Source: Bacteroides sp. (GTDB lineage: Bacteria > Bacteroidota > Bacteroidia > Bacteroidales > Muribaculaceae). From it: DNA of 64,000 nt. Positions 41,766 through 51,345 of this stretch are shown piece by piece (the stretch's first letter is position 1; every line of letters begins with the position of its first letter). Position numbers and translations under genes: made by a program. The stretch lies in assembly GCA_014802105.1 (NCBI GenBank), contig JAAVCX010000025.1:20609-84608 (forward strand), given 5' to 3'. The notes beneath the pieces were generated by a model, which was not told the DNA's origin, ran no database searches, and saw only the letters and a list, made by a program, of their open reading frames with translations.

Positions 41766-44315
41766 TTGAAACTCAAATCCTACCGTTTAGCCTGCATGGC
41801 TTTGGGTCTGCTCCTTGTCGGGAGCACTCTGAGTTCATGTAGCGATGACAAAGGAGTTGACACCGATCCCGACGAAACATCGGGATTTGTGAAACTTGAC
41901 ATGCGGCTCGACTCCTCTCCCGTTGGAGCCGAAGTCGAGGCCTCTCGTTCATCCTCACTGCTGGTTTCGCTCCGAGATCTTATCCTCACCCTGACTGATA
42001 AGGATCGTAAAAAGACCACTACCCACTCCGTCGACGAATTTGCCGAGACTAAAGAGATCCGCACCGGTTCATACAAGCTCGAGGCCTCTTTCGGCACTGA
42101 AGGCGAGGAGGGTTGGGGCAAACTTTTCTGCTATGGCCTGCAGGAATTCCGTGTGCGTCTGGGCAAGCTCACTGAGATAAGCATGCCTGTGACAATGAGC
42201 AACTCCATTGTTGAGATCAAATACTCCGACTCGTTCAACGAGTATCTCACCGATGTCACTACATCGGTGATCACCGAGGCGGGCAATTCCTTTGACTGGG
42301 AAACCGATAAATCGGAAGACCTCTACATCTCGCCCGGCACTTTCTCGGTGAGCGTGTCGTTCACCAAGCCCAACGGTAAGAGTGCCACGGCTGTAGTCGG
42401 CCCATACACAGCCGAGGCCAAACATCAGTATGTGGTGAACCTCGATGTCGACTATGGCTCGGCCGAGCAGATCGTGCTCACTATCGACGACACTGTCACT
42501 GAAAAGGAGGAGACTATCGACATCTCTGACGAAAATCTCCCCGCGCTCATCAAGGAACCTGAGATCACCATGTCAGATGGTTTTGAGTTGGGTGATGTCA
42601 TTGATATGATAGAGTATGATAAGCTGGACAAACCTCTCACAGCCACAGTGCTTGCCCGTGGCCGTATCGCCTCGGCCATTCTCACCACCCAGCCGATCGA
42701 TATGGGGGAGGTGGGTTTTCCCGTTTCGGTAGACCTCTGCAATCCCGGAGCTGATGCTGACAAGCTCAGGGAGTTAGGCCTTGAGACGAGAGGTTTCGCG
42801 GGCACAGGAAGTCTGTTTGGAGTTATCGACTTCACCCGGATGGTCTCCAATATTCCTTATATCAATGGTGTCAGTGTCTGCCGTTTCGTGCTCACGATCA
42901 CTGATGCTCTCGGCAACAACGAAGTGACCGAGCGTCTCTTTTCGGTGCGTCTCACCCCGCTCGAACTTCACATAGTCGAAAACGGTAAGCTCCTTGTCGA
43001 GGGAAGCACCACCATCGAGGTCGAGACCAACGCTACCTCGCCTGTCTTTGAGGCCAAGGGCCGAAGCTCTGACAGCGGCATGATGAACCCGCTCACGGTC
43101 ACCTCGGCCGTCAAGACCGGCACTAACTCCCATAACGGAAACTCAATCTACACTCTCACGCTCTCAGGCGACGTGCTCACCTTTGACAAGGAGACCGAGA
43201 TTAACGTCTTTGTGGCCGATCAGCGTGTCTATGCCGAAGGCAAAATACTTGTACCCTCCACTCGCATCGAGGCCGATAAAACCAATGCGTTTGCAAAGAG
43301 CGCTCTGGTGAGTGTGTTATATACTACCGAAGAGGCTGCTCAAGGAGCCGAAAATGTCACATTTGAGATGTCGACCAACGGCACTACTTTCACAGCTGTC
43401 CCGGCCCAGCTTGTGACAGCTCCTGAAAAGCCTACGGCCGGCAACAGAGGTGTGTATAAAATCGCCGGTCTGAACCCTAACACCAAGTACACTATCCGAT
43501 CGATCTATAACGGAGAAAAATCCCGCGGCACCGCAACATTCACTACCGAGAATGCCGACGGGTCACTTGACACAGGATTTGACACTTGGGAGAGTCCTGT
43601 ACAGTTAGGTGACTATCAGACTCTTTGGAATCCGGGCGGAAAGTGGGCTACAATGAATAGCAAGACCACTTCAACTCACGGATCGGGCTCGAGCATGTTC
43701 AGCTATGGAGGTACGGCTTATAGAGCGACTTCAGGAACTATGCCTGCAAATGCAAATATTGCTAAGAATCCCTCCCCCACGCATTATTCCGGCAATCAGA
43801 ACCAGGGAGAAAATGCTGCACTTGTACGTACGGTAGGCTGGGGTTCCGGTAATACGGCTTTGGGAGGTAATCGCGGCAATTGTGATTACGTCACGCCGGG
43901 TGAACTCTTCCTCGGATCCACTGACCAGTCATTTGTCGCTCATAGAGGTATCGACTTCGGATCCCGTCCCACGGCCATCAGCTTTAACTATAAATATCTT
44001 ACCGTAAATAACAATGATGTTGACTATGGACGTGCTGAAGTTATAGTCACTGATGTAGACGGTAAAGAGCATAAGATTAGCAAGAACATTTCATTAACGG
44101 ATAATGAGTACACGCCCATGAGACTTGATATCGAATACACAAGTGTGGCAAAAGCCAAGTCTATTGAAATCAATTTCATCTCCTCGGCTAATCCTACGTG
44201 TGCTACAAATTCCGACAGTCAATATACCCAACACCCGAATGCAGCCAACTACACTGATGGTGAATATGTCGGCTCAAGACTATATATCGACGACCTTAAG
44301 CTGATCTACGAATAA
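41766..44315 (+). CDS. DUF4493/PCMD-type surface lipoprotein, TTG start
   Basis: An 849-residue lipoprotein, first of three in an operon. The TTG at 41766 is chosen as start because it supplies the positively charged MKLKSYR before the hydrophobic stretch and the lipobox LSSC (Cys 25); the next ATG (41796) lacks a charged n-region. A DUF4493-like beta domain spans about residues 38-230. Ig/fibronectin-type segments follow (NPNTKYTIRSIYNGEKSRG near 575). The last 250 residues form a PCMD-type beta-sandwich (SLDTGFDTWESP to LYIDDLKLIYE). PCMD domains are thought to bind carbohydrate; that role is inferred. The DNA of the C-terminal domain is AT-richer than the rest, suggesting domain exchange. 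Confidence 0.85.
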   Translation: MKLKSYRLACMALGLLLVGSTLSSCSDDKGVDTDPDETSGFVKLDMRLDSSPVGAEVEASRSSSLLVSLRDLILTLTDKDRKKTTTHSVDEFAETKEIRTGSYKLEASFGTEGEEGWGKLFCYGLQEFRVRLGKLTEISMPVTMSNSIVEIKYSDSFNEYLTDVTTSVITEAGNSFDWETDKSEDLYISPGTFSVSVSFTKPNGKSATAVVGPYTAEAKHQYVVNLDVDYGSAEQIVLTIDDTVTEKEETIDISDENLPALIKEPEITMSDGFELGDVIDMIEYDKLDKPLTATVLARGRIASAILTTQPIDMGEVGFPVSVDLCNPGADADKLRELGLETRGFAGTGSLFGVIDFTRMVSNIPYINGVSVCRFVLTITDALGNNEVTERLFSVRLTPLELHIVENGKLLVEGSTTIEVETNATSPVFEAKGRSSDSGMMNPLTVTSAVKTGTNSHNGNSIYTLTLSGDVLTFDKETEINVFVADQRVYAEGKILVPSTRIEADKTNAFAKSALVSVLYTTEEAAQGAENVTFEMSTNGTTFTAVPAQLVTAPEKPTAGNRGVYKIAGLNPNTKYTIRSIYNGEKSRGTATFTTENADGSLDTGFDTWESPVQLGDYQTLWNPGGKWATMNSKTTSTHGSGSSMFSYGGTAYRATSGTMPANANIAKNPSPTHYSGNQNQGENAALVRTVGWGSGNTALGGNRGNCDYVTPGELFLGSTDQSFVAHRGIDFGSRPTAISFNYKYLTVNNNDVDYGRAEVIVTDVDGKEHKISKNISLTDNEYTPMRLDIEYTSVAKAKSIEINFISSANPTCATNSDSQYTQHPNAANYTDGEYVGSRLYIDDLKLIYE

Positions 44316-44331
44316 ACAAGAATACTACTAT

Positions 44332-45702
44332 ATGAAATTCAAGATATTTTCTCTCTCTTTGACGCTGGCGGCCATGGCTGCGCTCAGCAGTTGCGGCGAC
44401 GACTGGCAGCCTGACGGAGACTCGCGGTTTGCCGCCGGTACAGGCGGAGCCTACTCGGGCACCATCGATGTCGATGTCGCTTCAGAACCTACCAAGGCAC
44501 AGGGCCGTGCCGAAGCCGACACGGATTGCTCCTCGTTTATAGTCTCCATTACCGCTAAGGGTAGTGACGAGATAGTGAAGTTTGACGGCGAGCTTTGCAG
44601 CTGGTCTTACAGCAAAATGCCCGAGATCATCACCCTCCCTGTGGGCAACTACACTCTCCATGTGAAAAGTCATGAGCCTGAGGCTGTGGCCTGGTCGACT
44701 CCCTACTTCGAGGGTCAGACTGATTTCACTGTGGTGAACAATAAGGTGGTGAACATCGGCAAAGTCCACTGCTCGTTCCGTTCGCTCAAGATAGGGGTGA
44801 TCTTTGATGAAGATTTCCTCGAAATGATGGATGCCGATAATTCTTCTGTCACCATCTCGGCCGGATCGGCCGGCACCTCGGCCGTGTGGACCCCCTCCGA
44901 GACTCGTTGTGCCTACTTCTATCTGACAGAGAACAATCCCACTGTCGTAGCCTACTTCAGCGGCGTGATCGACGGCCAGACCTACACCGCCGGCAAGACC
45001 ATTACCGATGCGGTCACAGGCGATTACTACACCTTTACCTTCTCGCTCAATCAGGGTAATGCCGAACCTCCCGAAGAGTTTGGCTCGGGTGTAATTCCCG
45101 AGTCGGGCATCAGTATCGACGTGGACATGGTGCGCGAGGAGATCGGCAATCAGCTCAAGCCCGGCTTGGACATCAATGGTGATGACGAGAAGCACCCCAA
45201 TGCCGAGGAGTGGCCTGAAGAGCCCGTCAAGCCCGTCGATCCCGTCGATCCGACTCCTCCCTCCGACGATGAATCGGGAGTCGATCCACAGTATATCGGT
45301 ATCAATGAAAACGACATCAATGACATTGACCCCGAGGCTGACCTTTCTGAACCTGAGACACTGACTCCTTACATCGTGAAGTTCCAGACAGAGTCGCCCA
45401 TTACAGGCATGACGGTGCAAATCAATTCTCCCTTCCTCACCGAAGAATTTTTGGGTGAGGTAGGTCTCAGCACTTTCCTTAATCTGGGAGATCCGGGCGA
45501 TCTGGCCGGGGCTCTCAACGGTTTTGGGCTCTGTACGGGCAACGATGTAATTGGCAAGACTTCGCTTGACTTCGTGTTGACCACTCTGATACCGATGCTT
45601 AACGCCTACCACCCCAAAAGCGATGAGCATGAATTCGTCGTCACGGTTTCAACCGAAGGACACCCCGATTTTGTCAAATCTCTTAAATTCCGCAATCTGT
45701 AA
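44332..45702 (+). CDS. DUF4493-type lipoprotein
   Basis: A 456-residue lipoprotein, second gene of the operon, 16 bases after the first. The signal peptide ends in the lipobox LSSC (Cys 21). A DUF4493-like domain covers about residues 35-280 (ITLPVGNYTLHVKSHEPEAV is the recognisable strand pair). An acidic, proline-rich linker (EEPVKPVDPVDPTPPSDD) leads to a C-terminal domain of about 120 residues that I do not recognise. It lacks the PCMD domain of its neighbours. Its stop codon overlaps the next start (TAATG), so translation is coupled. Confidence 0.82.
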   Translation: MKFKIFSLSLTLAAMAALSSCGDDWQPDGDSRFAAGTGGAYSGTIDVDVASEPTKAQGRAEADTDCSSFIVSITAKGSDEIVKFDGELCSWSYSKMPEIITLPVGNYTLHVKSHEPEAVAWSTPYFEGQTDFTVVNNKVVNIGKVHCSFRSLKIGVIFDEDFLEMMDADNSSVTISAGSAGTSAVWTPSETRCAYFYLTENNPTVVAYFSGVIDGQTYTAGKTITDAVTGDYYTFTFSLNQGNAEPPEEFGSGVIPESGISIDVDMVREEIGNQLKPGLDINGDDEKHPNAEEWPEEPVKPVDPVDPTPPSDDESGVDPQYIGINENDINDIDPEADLSEPETLTPYIVKFQTESPITGMTVQINSPFLTEEFLGEVGLSTFLNLGDPGDLAGALNGFGLCTGNDVIGKTSLDFVLTTLIPMLNAYHPKSDEHEFVVTVSTEGHPDFVKSLKFRNL

Positions 45703-47966
45703 TGAGAAAACTTGCTCACATAGCAGCTGCCATGCTGCTGGGATTTTCGTTCACGGGTTGCCGGGATGAGAATGTGCTCAACGCCGACGGTCGCCTGAAG
45801 CTCTCGGCTTCGGTGCAGACCGATATTGTCACGGCCTCACGCGCTCTCACTGAGGAAGAGCACAATAATCTCGCCGCCGGAGCCTTGATATGGATCAGCG
45901 ACAACGCCGACAATTGTCTCTATAAGTTTCAGGGACTCAATCGCCTCCCCTCCGAGGGACTGACACTCTCGCCGGGCCGCTATCTTGCCGAGGCCTGGGT
46001 GGGTGACTCGGTGCCGGCCTCGTGGGACAAGAAACGCTACTATGGAGTGGAACGTTTCGACATAGAGCCTGGTGCCGACAAAGAGGTAAACCTCGACTGC
46101 ACCGTGCGCAACACCCTTGTCAGTGTCATACCCTCCGAACAGCTCAATTCGCTTGTCTCAGACCTGAAAATTACCGTCGGCCTCAATGACGGTATTACCG
46201 ACGGCTCCCACTCTCTGGAGTTTTCTGATGCTGACGGAACTATCTCGAAAACAGGCTATTTCATGGTCAACTCCCGCACCAAAGGTCTGACATTCACGAT
46301 CGAGGGCACTGACTCCAGAGGTAAGGCCATAAATGTGAGCCGCATTTTCCGTGACCGGGCGCTCCCTGAGGATGATGCCGCGGGACTCGCCCGTGCCACT
46401 CACTACAAGGTGCATATCCGTTACAGCGATGATGCTACCGATCTCGAGATTGGCGGCGCTTACTTTGATCTCGATGTTGATGCCGACCCGGTTGACGGTA
46501 AACAGGAGCCTATCATCATTACGCTTGCTCCTACTATCGTTGAACTTGACGACCAGATCGTCGACGGCGCTGTCGTTGGCTCGCCCGGCGAAATGGAAAG
46601 GCTCGCTTTCTATATATCGGCCTCTACCACTCTCAAGGAGGTCAGCATCACGTCGTCGCTTCTCGAGAAGATTTTTGGCGAGGGTAATAGCGAGATTGAA
46701 TGGCCTCATGCCTCAGAAGCCTATTACACCAGGCTTCAGGAGGCCGGTATCTACCTGATAGAGTATCCCGACAAGATAGAAGGGCTCCCCGGTGTCGCTA
46801 ACTTCGGCATCAATTTCTCGGCTCCCTATATGAATACGCTTGAGGCAGGTGAGTATGACATCACTCTCGAGGCTATTGATGATGATAACCGCACTACGAT
46901 CCGACAGATCCACCTGCGTCTCGACAACGCGCCCGGCCAGTTGCCCGCCGCCGTGCCCGAGTCGGCTATCACTTATACTTCCGCTACACTTACGGCCACA
47001 GTCCGTCAGCCCGGAAAGGATATGTATTTTGAGGTCAAGGAAGTTGCCTCAGGGCGCGCCTACGAGGATTGGACACGTGTCGATGCTACCTACGACTCGT
47101 CAAGGCGCACGCTCAACGGCACAGCCACGGGTCTGAAGGATGGTCAGGACTACGAATATCGTCTCGTAATCGATGACTATACCTCGACGGAAGGCTCATT
47201 CAGCACTTTGGCCTATCCCCAGCTTGAAAACTCAGGTTTCGAGGATTGGTTTAACGGAAGTGTCTCTCCGTCCAACAAGTCAAAGGGATGGTTCCCCATA
47301 CTTAATACCGAAAATATTTTCTGGGATTGCGGTAATCACGGATCCTTGACTATCGGGCCCAATGTCACTACCCCCAGCTCCACCGTAAAACATTCAGGCA
47401 ATTATGCCATAGAAATGAAGTCACAGTTCGTCGTTGCAAAATTTGCGGCGGGAAATGTTTTCTACGGCAGGTATCTTAAGACTGACGGCACTGACGGTGT
47501 GCTCGGTTTCGGTAAACCATGGCCTAATCTGCGCCCCCGTCAGCTCAAAGGCTGGGTGAAGTATTCTCCCGAGACTATCAGCAGCTCCGAGTCAAGAAAT
47601 CTACCCTCAGGTGCCGAGATCGGTCTGGGTGACGATGATCAGGGCATAGTTTATATAGCTCTCCTCTCAGCCGACAAGAGTGTACAGGGCGACAGCGAAT
47701 ATCCCGACTATCCCGTGGTAGTGAGAACCAAGACCCAAAAGTTATTCAATCCTCAGGCTTCAAATGTGATAGCCTATGGCGAAGTGATCTTCGACGCAAC
47801 TCCGGGCTCTGACATGCGGGACTTTACCATCGATATCAACGATGTCAACCCCGATCAGGAGATTGCCTATATAATGGTAGTCTGCTCGGCCAGCCGCTAT
47901 GGCGACTACTTTGCCGGCGGTCGCGGCTCTGTCTTGGTGCTCGACGATCTCCAGCTCGTCTACTGA
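45702..47966 (+). CDS. DUF4493/PCMD-type surface lipoprotein
   Basis: A 754-residue lipoprotein, third gene of the operon. The lipobox is FTGC (Cys 20). A DUF4493-like domain spans about residues 30-270, with LTLSPGRYLAEAWVGDSVPA as the typical strand pair. A middle region includes a fibronectin-type segment (TATVRQPGKDMYFEVKEV). The C-terminal PCMD-type domain runs from about residue 505 (LENSGFEDWFNGS) to the end (VLVLDDLQLVY). With the other two lipoproteins it probably forms a surface complex on the outer membrane that binds a glycan; no SusC/SusD pair or enzyme is linked. A repeat-based hairpin follows the stop codon. Confidence 0.85.
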   Translation: MRKLAHIAAAMLLGFSFTGCRDENVLNADGRLKLSASVQTDIVTASRALTEEEHNNLAAGALIWISDNADNCLYKFQGLNRLPSEGLTLSPGRYLAEAWVGDSVPASWDKKRYYGVERFDIEPGADKEVNLDCTVRNTLVSVIPSEQLNSLVSDLKITVGLNDGITDGSHSLEFSDADGTISKTGYFMVNSRTKGLTFTIEGTDSRGKAINVSRIFRDRALPEDDAAGLARATHYKVHIRYSDDATDLEIGGAYFDLDVDADPVDGKQEPIIITLAPTIVELDDQIVDGAVVGSPGEMERLAFYISASTTLKEVSITSSLLEKIFGEGNSEIEWPHASEAYYTRLQEAGIYLIEYPDKIEGLPGVANFGINFSAPYMNTLEAGEYDITLEAIDDDNRTTIRQIHLRLDNAPGQLPAAVPESAITYTSATLTATVRQPGKDMYFEVKEVASGRAYEDWTRVDATYDSSRRTLNGTATGLKDGQDYEYRLVIDDYTSTEGSFSTLAYPQLENSGFEDWFNGSVSPSNKSKGWFPILNTENIFWDCGNHGSLTIGPNVTTPSSTVKHSGNYAIEMKSQFVVAKFAAGNVFYGRYLKTDGTDGVLGFGKPWPNLRPRQLKGWVKYSPETISSSESRNLPSGAEIGLGDDDQGIVYIALLSADKSVQGDSEYPDYPVVVRTKTQKLFNPQASNVIAYGEVIFDATPGSDMRDFTIDINDVNPDQEIAYIMVVCSASRYGDYFAGGRGSVLVLDDLQLVY

Positions 47967-47980
47967 CCTCCCGGCTAAAG

Positions 47981-48149
47981 GGCCTCACGCAAACCAACGT
48001 ATGGCCTCACGCAAAGGCGCAGAGAGGCCTCACGCAAAGGCGTAGAGAGGCCTCACGCAAAGAACGCAGAGAACGCAAAGAGATATTTTTAAGGTCATAC
48101 AATCTACCTTAATAAACTCTTTGCGTTCTCTGCGTTCTTTGCGTGAGGC
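47981..48149. repeat. Tandem GGCCTCACGCAAA repeats ending in a perfect 33-base inverted repeat
   Basis: Four units beginning GGCCTCACGC start at 47981, 48003, 48026 and 48049 (periods 22, 23 and 23). The last unit forms the left arm (48050-48082) of a perfect 33-base inverted repeat whose right arm is 48117-48149, enclosing 34 bases. The core words are ACGCAAAG and ACGCAGAG. The large hairpin separates the lipoprotein operon from uvrA and could terminate both. The tandem copies resemble an intergenic repeat family rather than a CRISPR array, since there are no spacers. Confidence 0.85.
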
Positions 48150-48166
48150 TTATTTTCTCGCCTTTA

Positions 48167-51046
48167 CTACTCCCCGAGTTTTTCCCGCAGGTAATGGCCG
48201 GTATATGACTCGGGACATGCCGCCACTTCCTCGGGAGTGCCTGCGATGACGAGATTGCCACCCGCGTCGCCCCCCTCGGGCCCCATGTCGATAACCCAGT
48301 CGGCACACTTTATCACGTCCATATTGTGCTCGATGATCACCACGGTGTGGCCCATGGAGATCAGTCGGTCAAATGAGCGCATCAGCGTTGCTATATCGTT
48401 GAAGTGGAGCCCGGTGGTGGGCTCGTCGAAGATATACATGGTGGGCTGTTTGCTCTCGTCGGCAAAGAAAGAGGCGAGTTTCACTCTTTGGTTCTCGCCT
48501 CCCGAGAGTGACGAGGAGTTCTGGCCTACCTTGATATAACCTAAGCCTACATCCTGAAGCGGTTTGAGTCGCTTGACTATACGCTTGGCCTGAGAGTCGG
48601 AGTCTTCACCGAAAAACTCTATGGCCTGGTCGATGGTCATTTCGAGCACGTCGTAGATGTTTTTGTCGCGGTAACGGATGTCGAGCACTTCCTTTTTGTA
48701 ACGCATCCCGTGACACTCCTCACAGGGGATGGTGATGTCGGCCATAAACTGCATCTCTATGGTGATGGTTCCCTCGCCGGCACAGGCCTCGCAACGGCCT
48801 CCGTCGGAATTGAACGAGAAGGTCGAGGCCGTGAAGCCCATCTGTTTGGCTCCCTGGGTCGAGGCATAAAGTTTGCGTATCTCGTCAAAAGCCTTGAGAT
48901 AGGTGGCCGGATTTGAGCGGGAGGATTTACCTATGGGGTTCTGGTCGACAAACTCTACGCCCGAGAGTCGTGCCAGATCGCCCGAGAGGGAACGATGGAA
49001 GGCCGGTGCATCGCCGGGATTGCCCAGGCGGCGGTTGAGGGCGCGGTAGAGGATGTCTCTGACCAGGGTGGATTTTCCCGAACCGCTGACGCCCGTCACC
49101 ACGGTCATGACCCCTAAGGGGAATGTTACGTCGACATCCTTGAGATTGTGCTCGCGGGCTCCCTTGATGATTACGGAGTCGCGCCAGCGGCGACGATCCC
49201 GGGGCACGGGGATGGTGAGCTCGCCGCTCAGATAGCGGGCAGTGTAGCTCTGTGAGGCTCCGGCCCCTTGGGTGAGGTCTGTGATGTCGCGCGGATTGCC
49301 CTTAAAGATGATCTCGCCTCCGAGCCGGCCGGCATCGGGGCCTACGTCGATCAGGTAGTCGGCTTCGCGCATGATTTCTTCGTCATGCTCGACCACTACC
49401 ACGGTGTTGCCCATGTCGCGAAGTTTCTTGAGCACCGCTATCAGCCGGGCCGTGTCGCGCGAGTGAAGGCCTATCGAGGGTTCGTCAAGGATATAGAGCG
49501 AGCCTACGAGCGAACTGCCGAGCGAGGTGGCCAGATTGATGCGCTGGCTTTCGCCGCCCGAGAGCGAGTTGCTCAGGCGGTCGAGCGTGAGATAGCCGAG
49601 GCCGACTTCTACGAGATAGGCTATGCGGTTGTTGATCTCGGTGAGCAGTCGTGAGGCTATGCGTGAATCGGTCTCGTCAAGCTCGAGGGAGAGGAAAAAC
49701 TCTCTCAGGTCTTTGACGGGCATCTTCACCAGCTCTCCGATAGTCTTGCCTCCGACCTTGACATAGGAGGCCTCGGGCCGTAGCCTCGAGCCACCGCAGG
49801 CACTACACACCGTGCGCCCCTGATAGCGCGCTTTCATGACTCGATACTGTATCTTGTATTGGTTGGAGTCGACCATCTCGAAGAAACGGTCGATACTCGG
49901 GAAATCTCCGTAGGTCAAGGTCTTGCCTTTCATCTCGGCGGCGGTGGGGCCATGCCAGAGCAGACGTCGCTGATCGGCGGTGAGGTCAGCGTAGGGGGTG
50001 TGGATAGGGAACCCGAACTGCTGAGCGTCGTGGATAAACACTGAGCGCCATTCGCTCATTTTCTCGCCTCGCCAGCAGGCCACACATTCGTCGTAGACCG
50101 ACAGAGAAGTGTTGGGCACCACGAGTCGCTCGTCGATACCGAGCACTTTGCCGAAACCCTCGCAGACGGGACATGCCCCGACAGGATTGTTGAAGTTGAA
50201 CATCATGTCGGAGGGCTCGATGAATTTTATGCCGTCGGCTTCGAAGATTTTGCTGAACTCTAAGTTGGCTACATCCCCGTCGGGCTGCCACACCATCAGG
50301 TTCATCTTGTCGCGCCCCTCAAAGAACGCTGTCTCGACCGAGTCGGCAAGACGAGAGATCTCGTCGGGCTCGTCTGACACCGACAGGCGGTCGACAACGA
50401 GCATCAGCGACTCGGCCGGCAGAGCTTCGGGATCGTCAGCGAGCGAGGCGAGAGCTTCCTCGATGTCGAGAAAGTCACCACGGCTCATCACTCGGGCATA
50501 TCCGGCTTTCTGGAGCACATCAAGCTGAGTCGCCACTGTGCGTCCTTCGGGGATGGAGATGGGAGCGAGCACAGCCAGGCGTGTCCCGACGGGATAGGAG
50601 GCAGCCTTGGCGGTGACGTCGCCTACAGTGTGTTTGCGCACCTCCTCTCCGCTAACAGGCGAGAAAGTGTGGCCTACTCGACCGAAGAGCAGACGCAGGT
50701 AGTCGTAGATCTCGGTAGAGGTTCCGACAGTGCTTCGCGGATTGCGTGTATTGACCTTCTGCTCGATGGCTATTGCCGGTGGAAGGCCTAAGATAGCGTC
50801 ACACTCAGGCTTGGGCATCTTGCCCATAAACTGGCGCGCATAGCTGCTGAGGCTCTCCACATAGCGGCGCTGACCCTCGGCATAGAGAGTGTCAAACGCC
50901 AGTGACGATTTGCCGGAGCCGCTTACACCCGTGATGACCACGAGCGAGCCACGCGGAATGTCGACACTGATATTTTTAAGATTATTGACCCTTGCACCCT
51001 TCACAGAGATCAGGCCGTCAGAGGAAAGATTATCTTGTTTACACAT
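48167..51046 (-). CDS. uvrA: UvrABC excinuclease subunit A
   Basis: The damage-sensing ATPase of nucleotide excision repair. The 959-residue protein has two ABC cassettes with Walker A motifs [20 protein letters not shown] (about residue 39) and [16 protein letters not shown] (about 655), ABC signatures [10 protein letters not shown] and [10 protein letters not shown], and zinc-binding cysteine pairs ([10 protein letters not shown] and RCEACAGEG...CEECHG). The length is normal and the domains complete. Its leader contains a hairpin (51086-51105). Genomes of this group may carry a second UvrA. Confidence 0.97.
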   Translation of the reverse strand: MCKQDNLSSDGLISVKGARVNNLKNISVDIPRGSLVVITGVSGSGKSSLAFDTLYAEGQRRYVESLSSYARQFMGKMPKPECDAILGLPPAIAIEQKVNTRNPRSTVGTSTEIYDYLRLLFGRVGHTFSPVSGEEVRKHTVGDVTAKAASYPVGTRLAVLAPISIPEGRTVATQLDVLQKAGYARVMSRGDFLDIEEALASLADDPEALPAESLMLVVDRLSVSDEPDEISRLADSVETAFFEGRDKMNLMVWQPDGDVANLEFSKIFEADGIKFIEPSDMMFNFNNPVGACPVCEGFGKVLGIDERLVVPNTSLSVYDECVACWRGEKMSEWRSVFIHDAQQFGFPIHTPYADLTADQRRLLWHGPTAAEMKGKTLTYGDFPSIDRFFEMVDSNQYKIQYRVMKARYQGRTVCSACGGSRLRPEASYVKVGGKTIGELVKMPVKDLREFFLSLELDETDSRIASRLLTEINNRIAYLVEVGLGYLTLDRLSNSLSGGESQRINLATSLGSSLVGSLYILDEPSIGLHSRDTARLIAVLKKLRDMGNTVVVVEHDEEIMREADYLIDVGPDAGRLGGEIIFKGNPRDITDLTQGAGASQSYTARYLSGELTIPVPRDRRRWRDSVIIKGAREHNLKDVDVTFPLGVMTVVTGVSGSGKSTLVRDILYRALNRRLGNPGDAPAFHRSLSGDLARLSGVEFVDQNPIGKSSRSNPATYLKAFDEIRKLYASTQGAKQMGFTASTFSFNSDGGRCEACAGEGTITIEMQFMADITIPCEECHGMRYKKEVLDIRYRDKNIYDVLEMTIDQAIEFFGEDSDSQAKRIVKRLKPLQDVGLGYIKVGQNSSSLSGGENQRVKLASFFADESKQPTMYIFDEPTTGLHFNDIATLMRSFDRLISMGHTVVIIEHNMDVIKCADWVIDMGPEGGDAGGNLVIAGTPEEVAACPESYTGHYLREKLGE

Positions 51047-51085
51047 GATTTATATCAGAATATCAGTAAGCTGTATTGCACACTC

Positions 51086-51105
51086 GCCCCGACATCGGCC
51101 GGGGC
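51086..51105 (-). other. Hairpin in the uvrA leader
   Basis: GCCCCG and CGGGGC (six-base stem, eight-base loop) lie within the predicted 5' leader of uvrA, about 40 bases before the start codon. It is too weak alone to be called a terminator; it may affect mRNA stability or translation. Confidence 0.35.
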
Positions 51106-51111
51106 ATTATA

Positions 51112-51143
51112 CAAAGATACGAAAATCTTCTGTAAAAACCAAG
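51112..51143 (-). promoter_or_regulatory. Promoter of uvrA
   Basis: The minus strand has CTTG, 20 bases, then TATCTTTG: a full -7 box and three of four at -33. The transcript starts near 51105, leaving a leader of about 60 bases. Confidence 0.6.
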
Positions 51144-51280
51144 CCCCGCAGAATCACGAAAATCCGATTGAAGTTTCAGCCACCCATGGATTTTCTCATA
51201 GCAAACCTCTAAAACAGTAAAAAATAATTTCCAAAGTTACTTGTTAGACTCATTTGCTGAAAATGAGAAGTTGAAACGTA

Positions 51281-51311
51281 TTTGTATTTATGTGGATTTT
51301 TCATAACTTTG
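51281..51311 (+). promoter_or_regulatory. Promoter of the DUF262-ATPase-PLD cassette
   Basis: TTTG at 51281-51284, 19 bases, then TAACTTTG at 51304-51311, a full consensus promoter. It lies about 35 bases before the first ATG and shows that the cassette is an independent transcription unit. Confidence 0.8.
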
Positions 51312-51345
51312 CACAAATAAGTTCATCACAGATTAAATTTTTGAG

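Noticed and set aside
41766..47966. SusD-like or SusE-like proteins of a polysaccharide utilisation locus
   Set aside because: No SusC-type receptor or RagB/SusD pattern is present; the domains fit DUF4493 and PCMD better.
47981..48149. CRISPR array
   Set aside because: The units are directly adjacent with no unique spacers, the repeats degrade, and no cas gene is present.
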